64,000 nucleotides of DNA, taken from contig JBOZIK010000001.1 of NCBI GenBank assembly GCA_051453625.1, positions 206,904,426-206,968,425 on the forward strand, given 5' to 3'. The translations under genes and the position numbers were made by a program. The notes below the pieces were generated by a model. It was not told the origin of the DNA. It did no database searches and saw only the letters and a list, made by a program, of their open reading frames with translations. Below are positions 36,540 through 48,180 of this stretch, in pieces; within the stretch, counting starts at the first letter, position 1; the number at the start of each line of letters is the position of its first letter. This DNA is from Welwitschia mirabilis. Its lineage: Eukaryota > Gnetophyta > Gnetopsida > Welwitschiales.

Positions 36540-37825
36540 GCCCAAGACACTATGGGGGAGTATTCATAAATCAACAAATAGTAATAATAGAAAAATAGAA
36601 GCACCCATAGAATAATACACACCACCAATGCTTATGTTGACCACTACCATTTTCTCATTCGTGTAGCACATTACTGATGAGATTGACATTTTGTGTTTTT
36701 TTTGGTGATCAAACATGCAATGCCTCTAGTTTTTTCAGCTTCTACAATGATCCTCTATTTTCTAGTCTTGACTACCTCCCTTTCCACTAGGACAAGGATT
36801 TTCAAGAAGAAGGATGGAAGAAGACAATCAAATGGATCCTTGATGGAGTGCCTATGAATGCAAGAACTTCCTAGGCTTTTGAAATGCATGGAGGTCTTAG
36901 ATATCCTATCGGCACTAATCTTACCACAAAAAAAAAAAAAAAGGAAAAAAGCGCAATAACATATTAGATGAAAAATTCCATAAAGAAGAGAAACATAATA
37001 AAAAACGTGAATTAGAGAAAACCAAAGGCACAGTAAAGGATGCAGTAAATAAGTAGAAGGAAGGCATCATTATAGCAGAGATGGAGAAGACACTGATTAT
37101 TCAAAGAAAATGAAACTATTCACAAGAAGACAATGCTATTATAATAGAAGAGCAATTGGTAAAAGGAAGAGAACTCCATTAGAATCTCTAACAACATTGT
37201 CACCAATCAATTTCTACTAACAAGAAATTCCTACCCCATTAATACAATTTCTAGAAAAAGAATTTCATGTTTATTTACTTTGTAATGTGTCTTCTTATAA
37301 ATAAATTTTGATTGCATGAAAAATCACCAATTTTATTTTAGTTACAAAACAAGTCTATAAAATGTCATTTGCAATAAAGTGTCATTTTAAAAGTTTTTAA
37401 AATTTGATTTTATTGCATAGTTTAGATTTAAATGTTTACTATGAAACATATTTGCATTTGTTATTGTGAAATAAATCATACTTTTATCAACCTAAAAATA
37501 AAGTTTTTTCTAATTTATTTGTTTTAATATCAATTTATCTAGTTTATTTATTTTAAAAAAAAAGAAAAGAATGAAGCATCATTAGTATTTAGAGTAATAA
37601 TTACTCTAAGGACTTACTCCTATTATGATTAAAAGAAAGACTAGATAAAAAGGGAGTTTTATCAAAAGCTACACTATTATTTTATTTTTCTTCAAATTTA
37701 AAAAAGGAAGAAGAGTATTATCTAATATACAATAATATTTCTTATGGTTTATAAAAAAAATCAAAAATTATAATCAAATTTAGGTTGTAAGAAAACTCAT
37801 AACATTTTAGATACTAGAAGGAAGT
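36540..37825. other. C3 interior, no gene seen
   Basis: Contains a 15-base A run at 36928-36942 and AT-rich DNA. No protein-like frame. Confidence 0.5.
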
Positions 37826-38222
37826 CCACAGACTTAGTTAAGTAGTTAAATCCAATTAAATTGACAAGTCAAATTATCATAGCATAGTTAAATTAGCTAA
37901 ACAGTTAAAATCAACTAAAATTTCATCAAACAGTTAAGGAACAACATTTAAAACTTATTAAAGCTAGTCAAACTAAGTCAAACTTAGTAAAAAATGGTCA
38001 AATTTAGTCAAGGCAAAATCATCGAATAATCAAACTTAGTCAAGTACATTGCTACATCAAATACTAACTTGTTCAAACACTCAAATTGAATCAAACTTAA
38101 TCAAATTCTCTCAAAATGAAATCAGTCAAAGTTAGTCAATCATAGTTAACCATAGTTAAACTTGATTAAACTACATCAAGTCATTAAATTCTACTTAAAC
38201 TTAGTCAAATAGCTATCAAACT
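37826..38222. repeat. Degenerate AGTCAAACTTAGTCAA repeat cluster
   Basis: About 400 bp in which the words AGTCAAACTTAGTCAA, TCAAACTTAATCAAA, AGTCAAAGTTAGTCAA and relatives recur many times with irregular spacing. It looks like an old minisatellite expanded from a TCAAACTTAG unit. Confidence 0.65.
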
Positions 38223-38829
38223 AACCACACCACCTAACATCTAATGCCATTAGAACTAATTCATCATTTATGAGAAACAAAAAATCTTGTAAATAGTTTG
38301 GCATTAGAAGGAGAACACTTTAGTGGGTTATTTTAATAATTTATCAAATCTTTCACATTTACCTTTCCCATTGTCTTATGACAAACTTAGAACAATCAAA
38401 ATGCCAGTTTCAACAAGAGGCAAAAAGGTCTGCATTTCTAAGGAGATGTACAAACTTCTCTTTTAACAAGATCCCTTTATGCTCATCGCAGATGAGCTTT
38501 GCTCAATTATGTATGACAGAGCTTATTGAAAATCATACCTTATCCATCCTAGCAATTGAATCCGTGTTATAACATCCAAGAGCTTAGCGTTAGCTAGTCA
38601 AGAAAGAAGTCAAACTCGTTAAAATGAACTCCTTCATAAGAAGAGTAAGGACTAAGAGTTTATTAATAAACAGGATCACGAAGAGAACCTAGAAACCTAG
38701 TAACAACCACAAGTATAAGGCCCAAATAAATGGGTTAATGGTGATAATATCTTATTTGAGTACTCCACACATAAAGAAGAATCACTTAGAAAAAATAAAG
38801 CTAAAAAAAGAGATCTCAATCAATCCAAT

Positions 38830-38982
38830 TTGACAACCATTTGGGAAGCTATTAAAGACCTAAAACGAGGTCTCAAGAATAAGAAGAGCTATTTAAATTT
38901 TGACTTTAATGACACTCTGATTCACCCCTCTATCCCTTGTAAAATCATCTTACCCAATGAAATGCTTAACTTTGAGAAATTC
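38830..38982 (+). pseudogene. Gypsy gag-like start before the gap
   Basis: An open stretch reading MTTIWEAIKDLKRGLKNKKS and ending in LPNEMLNFEKF. The end resembles the 'P..FK.PKF.KYDG' motif at the start of many Ty3/Gypsy gag proteins. If so it does not belong with the Copia RNase H on the other side of the gap. Short and uncertain. Confidence 0.35.
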
Positions 38983-39084
38983 NNNNNNNNNNNNNNNNNN
39001 NNNNNNNNNNNNNNNNNNNNNNNNNNNNNNNNNNNNNNNNNNNNNNNNNNNNNNNNNNNNNNNNNNNNNNNNNNNNNNNNNNNN
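38983..39084. other. Assembly gap, 102 N
   Basis: 102 Ns inside C3. The left flank looks Gypsy gag-like and the right flank is Copia RNase H, so real sequence, probably most of C3 pol, is missing. Confidence 0.95.
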
Positions 39085-39364
39085 ACTTGAAGAGGAAATT
39101 CAACATTCTATCAAGCTTTTCAGTGATAGCACTAGTGCCATTGCCATGGCTAAAAATCCAGTACATCATGAAAGAACCAAACAAATTCCAATCAGTCACC
39201 ATCATGTTTGTGATGCTGTTCAAAAAGGAGAAGTCGAAATGATACATGTTCGATCTGAATATCAGGCTGCAGATATCTTCACCAAGTTCCTAACACGTGA
39301 AAAATTCAAGGATCAATGTTTCTTTCTTAACATACATGACCTCACAGCCATGGGGGGGAAATGA
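39085..39364 (+). CDS. C3 Copia RNase H C-terminal part, open
   Basis: The frame is open from the gap to a TGA. It reads KLFSDSTSAIAMAKNPVHHE, then VEMIHVRSEYQAADIFTKFL, the end of Copia RNase H with its catalytic Asp in FSDS and the conserved Q-AD-.TK block. The N-terminal third, with the other catalytic residues, lies in the gap. The terminal TGA overlaps the first three bases of the 3' LTR, so translation would end exactly at the LTR. Lack of stops fits the young age of C3. Partial gene. Confidence 0.85.
39352..39361 (+). other. C3 polypurine tract
   Basis: GGGGGGGAAA directly before the 3' LTR. It is also coding for the last residues Gly-Gly-Lys of pol. Confidence 0.85.
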
Positions 39365-39661
39365 AGGAGTTTTGGCTTCTTCGATTATATATTTTCACTG
39401 ATTCTTATTTGGTTGTAATAAATTCTAATCTAGACTTGATATGATTGAAGATTCCAAATTAAATTTATTTAAAATAGTATCATCTAAATTATTTCCACAT
39501 TTTTCTCCCCTAATTTCTCAACACTTATCTATTCTATCATTAGCCTCATCTCATGTATTTAAGGCATAGCCTTCTTGATTATATGAAGTTGTGTAATTGA
39601 ATAATATTCTCTCCTTGTTCTCTCTGTTTTAAAAATCACTTTTCTGGGCTCAATTTCAACA
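39362..39661 (+). repeat. C3 3' LTR (300 bp)
   Basis: Starts TGAAGGAG and ends TTTCAACA; partner of 34328-34627 with about 95% identity by eye. Confidence 0.92.
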
Positions 39662-40680
39662 AATATCTTTCTCTATAGTGGTATAATTCATTTTAGCTTT
39701 AGACAAAGATTTTTTATAGTAGGATATAACTTTAAAATCATTTTCATATTTCTAACAAAGAACCCCATCCATAGCAAAATTACTTACGCATATAAGTTCA
39801 AAATGTTTTTCCTAATTAGGTTCCATTACTATAGGAGCATAAGAAATTTTACATTTAAGCCTATTAAAAGCAATCTGACAAGATTTGTTTCATTTAAATT
39901 TCGCTTCTTTCTTTAGTAATGACTGAAGGGGCTTATAGATATTTGCACAATCATAAATAAACTAATGATAGAAACCACAATGACCAAGAAGAGATCTAAC
40001 TTATTTAACATTTATAGGAGAATTTAAATTTTGAATAATACTAAAGCATCCATCTTAATCCTTCTTTTGAGATATGATGACCTAAAACAATTCCATTTTT
40101 GACAAGAAATAAAATCTTTTTCCAACTCAAATTAGACCACTAGAAATACAACAGTCAAGGACTTTCTATAATCAATCTAAAATTTATTCAAAATTTTCAA
40201 CATAAATAGAAAATTTATCTATAAGACTCTCAATAGAATCCTAAAACATATCAAAAAAAAAATCCCCATCATGACATGCTGAAAAGTACTAGAAGCATTA
40301 TAAATCTGAAAGGCATGCATCTAAAAGCAAAAGTATCAAAAAGAGAAGTAAAAGTAATTTTGTCTTAGTACTTGCTAGTAATGCAAACTTGGTTGTAACT
40401 ATTATAACTATTAAGAAAATAGTAAAAGCATGACCCTAAATCCTATCAAATATTTGATTAAGAAAATACAAAGAATAGTGATCTTTTTTGGTTACTTTGT
40501 TGAGTTTTCTAAAGTCTATGCACATTCTTCATTTTCCATCTTGTTTAGGAACTACTATCAAAGGGCTAATTCACTCACTATTAGCAAGTAGATAAATGAT
40601 TCTAGCATCCTTTAGTTTTATTATTCATCTTTATCAATTTGTTTAAGGACTAAATTGAGTCTAAGTTGGGGTTATCTCAC
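39662..40680 (-). pseudogene. G3 RNase H start and reverse transcriptase, unit 3
   Basis: The continuation of unit 3 beyond C3. 39662-39790 carries the N-terminal RNase H piece and 39800-40680 the RT, both collinear with units 1 and 2. The region equivalent to VPKKG lies near 40550. Many stops. Confidence 0.78.
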
Positions 40681-41203
40681 AGGTTTTACGTTTTTTTTAT
40701 GGTAGATTTTATGTTAAACAATCAAAGTGGGAATGGCTATAAAATCATTATGGGACTAAGTGAACACATTTACCTTAGATTACAAAAGGGATACTTAACT
40801 CGATTCTTGTTGAGAGTTAAGGTTTTTATTGATGATTAAACATTTGTTAGGGTCACCATTTAAAACAATATATTTTAGTCCACTATCTAAAGATTTTATA
40901 TTAGATTTAAGTTTAAATTTTTATCTTCTATAAAATTTTTAGGAAAATAGACTATTATCTCAGACTGTTATCAGGATGTTAGTAGTAGATGAGCATTCTT
41001 CAAATAGGAAATCTCAGTTCTTCTAAAATCTTAAACTTCTACATAGTTAACATACTCAGACTCTCTACTCTCTAGATCAAAAAATTTGGTTTCCAGCTAG
41101 TCAAAATCAAGTTGATCTTCAAAAATATATAAGTTATCTAGTTCTAAATGGTTATTACACAATATTAATTTGTGAAGCATTGATCATCTTTTCTCAAGTG
41201 GAT
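40681..41203 (-). other. G3 linker between protease and RT
   Basis: Decayed coding linker, present in all three units (about 29421-29930 and 31951-32474 in units 1 and 2). It ends at the tandem breakpoint. Confidence 0.6.
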
Positions 41204-41229
41204 GGTTTTATAAAAATCATGTTATCCTA

Positions 41230-41700
41230 AGTTCTTCCTCCACATTCAAATCATTTCCTAAATATTTTTTAGCTATATCTAAAACTATTATTGAGAATTT
41301 TTTTTTTCCCCCAAAATGACACTCCATCAAACCAGTTGTTGTATCTATAATACAATGGGTTGTTGCATAAAAAGCTCTACCTAGAAGTAAAGGATATCCA
41401 CTATTGTGCTTAACTTATATAACTATAACATTAATTGGTAAACAAATTCTTCTATTTGAATAATAAATCCTTAATCACACTTAATGGTTTCTTCATAGAA
41501 GTATCAACTAGTTATAAAATAATCCATGTAGGTTTTACTCTTTATTCCAATCCAAGTCTCTGATAAATGTGTAAGAACCTAATGTTAACACTAGCTTTAA
41601 TATCAATCAAGGATTCTTAATTCTATAGTTTCCTTCTAAAATAATACTCATAGTTATTTCCTCTTGGATCTTTAAAATTTGAACATTTTTAGCAAATTAA
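41230..41700 (-). pseudogene. G3 aspartic protease region
   Basis: Read on the minus strand near 41404-41304 the frame gives KHNSGYPLLLGRAFYATTHC, the conserved 'P-LGRPFL.T' block that follows the active site in Athila-type protease. The same string with few changes is found in G2 (49291-49563). The active-site D-S/T-G is not confidently seen. It would process the gag-pol protein. Confidence 0.78.
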
Positions 41701-42008
41701 GTTGTTAATAGATTGAGCTAGAAAGACTTCTCTAAGGGTTTTACATTTTTATTTCCTCCTAATCAAGTCTTTTCATAACTTAGAATATTTTAGGTTATCT
41801 TGCAAAAGTTTCTAAAATGATAAATTAATGCTCACATTTTGCATTAAGGATTTTAAGTGATCATCAAAAAAGAATTCATGTTTATCCTATCAAGCCATGA
41901 AGTAGTAGGTTTCTTATGTAAAGAGTTTTTCTTTTTGTTATTAAATGGAGAAGAAAAAGATTTATTTTCTAAGATTTCTATGTTTTTTTCTTCATCATTT
42001 TTTTAACT

Positions 42009-43500
42009 TTATGATGTTAAAGCCTTATAGGTGGGAGGATTTGTATCATTTCCACTTCTTATCATTACCTTATAATCTTTTCTAACTTCATTTAGGTTTA
42101 TTAAAGGTTGAATAGCAAGATACCTTTGTGGTCTTTGATTAGCAAACATAGTTTTTTGTACAATACTCAAAAGGTCTTTAATGTTGAAGTTTATCTTCTT
42201 AATATTGGAGTTTATCTTTTCTTGTGTTTTTCTCAACTCCTCAATAAAATTCCTAAGAGAATCACTTTGATTTTGGAAGTTAGATGAGCTTGCTTGATTG
42301 TTTGAGTTGTTAGATTTGAATTTCATGTTCTTAAATCTCTTCTTAAATGGTTGGAAGCTAATATGGTTTGTTTGAAAATTTTTTAAGTTGAATTGTTCAC
42401 TCATTCAAGGTTTAAATTTGTTATGATTTTAAACTTATCTTCAAGTTTGATTTTGGTTATAGTTTGAGAACCTTTAGTTGAAAGCATATACTTTCTCATA
42501 AATTCTCTTTTTTTAAGTTAGAAGCAAAGGACATTATTTGGTAACATGATAGCTATTCTCATACAAATCATAGGTAAGAGCTACAACTACACTCTTTTTA
42601 GTTGCTACCTTTGCATTTAGAATCATCTGAGTGTACTTTTGTAAGGTAGAGATGAAATCCATTTTGACATCAGTTGGTTCATTTTTTATTATTATTTCAT
42701 TTTTCTCATGTTTTACCTCCTTAAGACCTTTAATGATTTATCCTACAATTTTGTTTTCTCTAAGTGAGGCTTTAGATCATGTTTGACTCACTTCTATCAA
42801 TTCTTCTAATACTTTTCAAGTGTTTTTTGAAATTAAGTTTAATAAATTACCTTCACATAAAAAGTCTACTAGTTGTTTTGTTTCACTGTTTAATCCATTG
42901 TAGAAGTAGTTTACTAGTTCTTCTTATTAAAAGACATCTATAGGATTCAAATGTAAAGAAACAAAGAATCTCTCATAGGTAGAGGCATAGTTTTCAATAG
43001 GTATTTATTGGAAGTTAGTAACTTCTTTCTTATATTTTCCAATGGTGGTTTTACTCAAAATCTCTTTATGAAGACTTCTTGAACTTAACTTTAAGATTTT
43101 AGGCTTTGTAAGGAATCATTCGTAACCATAGTTTAGCCTTATCTTTTAAAGTGATAGAGAAGATAACTATATAATTTTTATCACTTATGCATTTTTTTAC
43201 TATTCTCAGAAGTGAGTACTAATTGTTTTATGCCAGCAATGTGTTGCAAGGGATCTTTATCGGGTTCACCACTAAAAATAGAATATGCATTTAGGTTTTT
43301 TAGCTTAACATCATCACTAGAAATAAGTCAAATGGATTTTGGATTTCATGTTTCTTATTTGTAATCAGATCTTGAAGGATGGCATGGCCATTGGTTCAAA
43401 TAGGTGTGGTTGTAGGGATTCCAATTACAAGGGATGGATTTGGTGAGACAAGTTGCTTTTGTTTCTATGACGAGGTAGACATGGTTGGAAATGAAAAACT
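42009..43500 (-). pseudogene. G3 gag, degenerate
   Basis: The C-terminal part is open as frame 42404-42009. It contains SLRNFIEELRKTQEKINSNI (a coiled-coil-like stretch) and ends with VRKDYKVMIRSGNDTN, matching the Athila gag-protease border 'NPRE.CKAITLRSGK'. Upstream, toward 43500, come a zinc-knuckle-like region, then blocks matching Retrotrans_gag (FYNGLNSETKQLVDF near 42900). Stops and frameshifts throughout the N-terminal two thirds. Confidence 0.82.
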
Positions 43501-44169
43501 CTTGTCTATACAATTATTTGAAAAATTTTCTTTAGCAAAATAAGACTCTAAAGAAATGAAAATAAATATTGAAAGAATTTGTAAATTTTATGTATCTTTA
43601 TTGTACTTAGCTAAGTTAGTTTTTATGTCAATCAACCTTCTCAAATATTTTCCTCAATAAATAGCCACTCTCTCAGGTATTTTCTTTCTTACCAGATTTT
43701 ACCATATATGCTCAGTTTTAGATGCATAGGTATCATCCCTATAGTTTATCAGATGATAGTTTGAATGATAGAAACATAAAAACCACAAAAAAAAGGAAAA
43801 AATTAGAAAATAAAAACAAAAAATAGATTGACATAGAAAACTCTAAAAGAAAACTGTCGTCTACCTAAGTTGTTTAAATGACAAATGAGACAATTAAAAA
43901 AAACCATAAAAGATCTTAACAAAAATAAAAATAAAAATTTAATAGCTCAGAGGTTGTTGTCACCACATATCATTTGAACAATAAAGCAGATGATAAGCTT
44001 TTTATTATAGAGTAGAAAAAACTTTTATTTAAAAACAAAAAATAACACTATAAGAAATAAAAACCTATACTACTATAGATAAAAATAAAACACTGTTATA
44101 GCCAAGCACCTAAACTAGAATCCAAAATACTTATCATGGTAATAAGAACTCTCAAACTTCAAGTAGCCT
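43501..44169 (-). other. G3 untranslated leader
   Basis: No strong coding signal in most of it, although the gag N-terminus may begin near 43700. Hairpin-like repeats related to those of G1 lie at about 43735-43780, 43855-43905 and 43955-44000. Confidence 0.6.
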
Positions 44170-44187
44170 TTCTTGGCAATAGTGCTA
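44170..44187 (-). other. G3 primer-binding site, tRNA-Asp type, decayed
   Basis: Matches 11 of 18 positions of the tRNA-Asp 3' end; all seven mismatches are C-to-T or G-to-A. Its position, three bases from the LTR, equals that in G1 and G2. Confidence 0.65.
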
Positions 44188-44190
44188 AGA

Positions 44191-45294
44191 TGTTATAGTG
44201 TGTATTTATGTAATGTTATATTCTTAGTTTGATCAAATCTTATTAATCATAAATATAATGCACAAACACAACACACTAATATATATTGGAGTGATCTGAA
44301 TGTCATAATCCATCGAAGAAAAAGTTAGGAATAAGACGGTTAATTTTCACAAGGAAAAGTACTTTGTACTCTAAATATAGAAATAACATGCAATTCATGA
44401 AAGTAAAATTCAACACACTTGTGTAAATCTAATCTAATAAAAGGAAATAACAATGCACCTAACCTAAACTAACCATGCACAACCTTAATAAAATTTTCCC
44501 TCATAACCTATATCATTAAAAAAACTATCATCAGATCAGTAGCAACATAAGCTATGAAGGTGAGGACCAAACATGCATTGAAATCATAAAAGAAGTGTTT
44601 TTGTATTAAAACCACATCCGTATTACAAAGAAACTGCACATCATTAGAGGAAGCATTGTACTACACCAAAGAAAACATCTCTTTGAAACTACAAGAATGG
44701 ATTTCTAGCACTTTAATCTCTTGTCACAAGAATTCCCAGTGCAAATGAAGATAAGTAGGAGTTGAGGGCAAGACCACTATTTATTGATACACAATCACAC
44801 CACAAACCAGGTAGATAGGCAAAAGTAAACTCATAATGATTGTGCTAAGAGAAATAGAAATTTAGTTGGTAGAAATTAGGTGAGTGTTCAGTATAGATTT
44901 TATAACATTATTATCTGACTAATCAGCTAGATAATAAAGAAGATGATTATGTCTCATAAATAATCCACATCGACTGCTATATTGATTATAGTTAGTATCC
45001 ATATTAGCATGAATTTCTCTATTATTTGTACAGTTGTTCAGATAATGAGATGAATGATGGTCTTTTATAAATGTTCCATTAATGCATCAGCCTTAATGCT
45101 TTATGGAAAGTTATCTTAAAAATGTAAAGTATTAAGAATTGCTCAAAATATTGTAGATCATTGTGGATATTTTATGTTATCATCTCTTTCATCTTAGCTC
45201 TCCATTATCATGGAAATCAAGTATTTACCTATCTATTAACTTGCAAAACCACTCAAAATACCCTATCAAATATGTGTAAGTTGATAATGCAACA
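44191..45294 (-). repeat. G3 5' LTR (1104 bp)
   Basis: Starts TGTTATAGTGTG next to the primer site and ends AATGCAACA, followed by the TSD ACATA. Partner of 22382-23427. Confidence 0.9.
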
Positions 45295-46014
45295 ACATAA
45301 TAAACTGAAGTAAAGTTTTCATTAATGTTAAATCAACATCATGTTATAAAATAGTAGTACATCAATTAAGGAGATATAGCCCAACAATAAGAAAGACTTC
45401 TCTTTGCAACAATGGATGGATCTACTGCCCTTGAATCTACTGTCATAAGATTTTCAGATGCCAAAGAAGATAAAAATCAGAGTAAGAATAAAGAAGGTAT
45501 TTATTACAATGAAACATTATAATAATAGCAAACCTAATAACTAGACAAAATCCTAGTAACACTAAATGAGGATGTGTTAAAACATTACTAAAGTTAGGTG
45601 AATTTTGGTGCATTGGCTAAAATTAGATGCAGTGTCTTCCTAACTATCATTCAAATGATGATGGAGATGATTCCACATTAAAAGGAATTCATATCAACTT
45701 CTAGCTTAGTCCATTCAGCATTTATGTTAACATCTTTATGTGGTCATTTAATATAGTCATCTAGATGATGAAGAGAATGATAGGATTTTTAGTTCTTCTA
45801 CTAATTTAAATTAGCTTTATAGATCATTAACTCCTCCTCAGAATGCTAAGTATTATAATTTATCCAAAATTCCTCTAATTGTTCTAGTAATTATGTGCTT
45901 CTATGATTATCTCCTAACTTTAAATAATCATTGATTTCTACTTAATTCTATTTCAATGTTCTATAAAAGTACTCAAAATACCCCATCAAAAACATACAAT
46001 TTGATCTCATAACA
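45295..46014 (-). repeat. G2 3' LTR, right piece
   Basis: After the duplicated ACATA (45295-45299) the G2 LTR resumes and matches 52706-53411. It includes GTCATCTAGATGATG at 45756-45770 and the palindrome-like ATCATTCAAATGATGAT at 45647-45663. It ends CATAACA. Confidence 0.85.
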
Positions 46015-48180
46015 TAGCCCTCACTTAGCCTTATTAGTCCTTAACAAAGTAGGCATAAAAATACAATTGTAAGCCAAATTGACTAAGATAAATGTTAGCT
46101 AAGGATAGATAAATCAAGCTTATAAATCTCATCATATAGGGAAAAATGTCAAAATATAATAAACTAAACATGCTACCATGCAGAGTATAAGGATGTACTA
46201 TTACCTTCTGCATCATCTAGATGATCAATGAGATGACAGGATTTATAAGTTGAATTTGAAAAATCAATTACTTATGAACATTTTCATCAAAAAACAGTAT
46301 CAAAGTTCACAAAAAACTATGTTAGTCTTCCACTTAAAACATTTAGTACATCAAAAAATGGAAATCAAATGTCATATCAAAACACATCAAAATATAAAAT
46401 CCTAATAACTTAGATAAATGATGTGCATATTTAATATAGAAAGAATAATAATTTAATAGTGTTGTATATTAATCTTTGATAGAATAATAATTTAATAGTG
46501 TTGTATATTAATCTTTGATTTTAAAATACAATCCATGAAAAGGATGAATACATAATTAATAATTTTAAACATCACTCCCTTTATGGTGTTATGGTCAAGT
46601 CTACATGAAAGCTCATAAGTGGAAGTGAAAAACAAGGATGTTTTTCTTCATCTAGAAAGTGCGTACTTAGAGCCTGTTGAAATGGTAGATGTAGAGGCCT
46701 ACTAAAATATATATTTTTAAGTTTCATCCACCTATTTTGTTTGGATGATGAGGTGGACCTTCTAAAAATATTAGAAAAATTAAAGCTAGAAAAAACTGAA
46801 TTAATCAATGATAGTAATAGTAAGGCCTTATAAAGTCATGATGAAGTCCAAAAGATGGAGGAAAACTAAGAATCATCATGAAGTATGGAAAACAAGGATA
46901 ATTGAGGTAGAAAAAGAAATGTCATGATAAGGCAATAAAAATGCACCAGGCAATAAAAATACACCAAGTAAGAAGAATCATTACTAAATAAAATCATTAA
47001 TTGTGCTTGAACTTAAAATGATTTAAATATATTAAGTAGATGTGTTGAAACTCAAAAAATCACTAAAAGAATAGATGAGAAAAATTATCATCATGAACTA
47101 GAGAAAAGTCATCTAGCAAAATGCTAAAAAAAAAATAAAGACCTAAAAATAAAAACTATGAGTTAAAATAAAAATCAACATAAAGACTACTAAATGATCA
47201 AGTCTTAAGTATTTATGATGAAAAACTTTAGAAATGACTTTAAAATATCAAATAAAACATGTCAGAAAAACAAAATAAAAGTAGATAACTAGAAACATAA
47301 ATAAGATTGTGTACCTATCCTAAATTCTAACCTAGAAAATCCTTTTAAAATAAATCATAAAATCACTTGATTAATGATGCATGACATAATGCAAAAACTT
47401 CATAAATTATTACTTGAATAGGTAATGATTATGATGATGCCAAGTAACTAATGTCTTTAATTAATTAATAATAAGATAAAAAGCTACTTAGAAATGGACT
47501 CACTTGCTAACACCCTAAGACACACCTGAATCCTTAAAAGTAAAATCATCATTAAAAGTTCTAGATGTATTAGAAGTTTAACAAATAAGCAATTCCTCTG
47601 ATGATACTAAGAATACCACTGATCCCATAGCCTTATAGTATTTATTACTAATTCATGATAAGGGAAGTGCAACCATAGTCATAGGAGTAAGGACTCATAA
47701 AGCATGATTAACTAACCCTCTAGTGGAGTTTTCACAGCTATCAACACTGTCAAAAGTCCTTTTTGGGAAAATTTACCCCAGTGCAATAGGACATCATGGT
47801 GACCATGTATTTAGCATAGAAATAATATATCATAGTGATTATTCTTCTTTAATTTTTTAATATAAATAAATAAATCCTATAAGACCACATACTCTAAAAG
47901 ATAAAGGTGAAGAAATGAGATACAAAATAAGGAGTAACACCCCCAAACAACTAAAGACTTACACCATTGAGAGACAACATAAAAAACCAAAGCATCTTCC
48001 TTTAACATGAAGTTCATAGACATACAAATGTATTAAGATTAGGTGAATTTAATTTTATCACTTTGAAATATGAAAAATCACTAATCATGATAACTTCATA
48101 AATTAAAACATAAGTTAAGTTAAAGATTTTTAAGTAATAGCATGACATCCATTTAAAAAATTTGCTAAAGAAAGAATTTA
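46015..48180 (-). other. G2 3' region, no clear gene
   Basis: This is where Athila elements carry their extra frame, but I see only fragments. The minus frame 46808-46581 is open for 75 codons and unrecognised. An inverted repeat CATCATCTAGATGATC is at 46211-46226. The string next to the LTR (46015-46045) matches that of G3. Confidence 0.5.
46442..46519. repeat. Perfect 39-bp tandem duplication
   Basis: The 39 bases at 46442-46480, starting AGAATAATAATTTAATAG, are repeated without change at 46481-46519. In a heavily mutated element this must be recent. Confidence 0.95.

Larger units (their letters stand above)
34328..39661 (+). mobile_element. C3: young Ty1/Copia-type LTR element with odd interior
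   Basis: LTRs of exactly 300 bp each (34328-34627, 39362-39661) beginning T(G/A)AAGGAG and ending TTTCAACA are flanked by a perfect TSD AATAT (34323-34327, 39662-39666). By eye they differ at about 15 positions. A Copia RNase H and polypurine tract adjoin the 3' LTR. The rest of the 4.7-kb interior does not show Copia gag, integrase or RT, and the usual iMet primer site is not found after the 5' LTR (GGTGCTTTCTTC instead). An assembly gap of 102 N lies inside. Confidence 0.88.
32475..41203 (-). repeat. G3 pol block, unit 3, split by C3
   Basis: Third tandem copy. It starts with the same AAACTCACAAGAAAAG and ends TCAAGTGGAT at 41203, after which the unique protease side continues. Without C3 and one TSD copy it measures about 3390 bp. 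C3 is inserted within RNase H: 34322 continues at 39662. Confidence 0.88.
22382..45294 (-). mobile_element. G3: Athila-like Gypsy element with triplicated pol block
   Basis: LTRs at 22382-23427 and 44191-45294 begin TGTTGGGG / TGTTATAG and end ACAACA / GCAACA. They are flanked by a perfect TSD ACATA at 22377-22381 and 45295-45299, inside the G2 3' LTR. Reading the minus strand from the right: 5' LTR, tRNA-Asp-type primer site, leader, gag, protease, three tandem RT-RNase H-integrase blocks, a long 3' region with an Athila-type extra frame, then 3' LTR. Its 22.9-kb length comes from the pol triplication and the C3 insertion. Confidence 0.9.

Noticed and set aside
36928-36942. A-run as tail of a processed retrogene
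   Set aside because: No upstream reading frame or gene similarity and no target duplication around it.
38966-39247. 93-codon minus-strand frame
   Set aside because: Crosses the gap and is antisense to the clear Copia RNase H frame.
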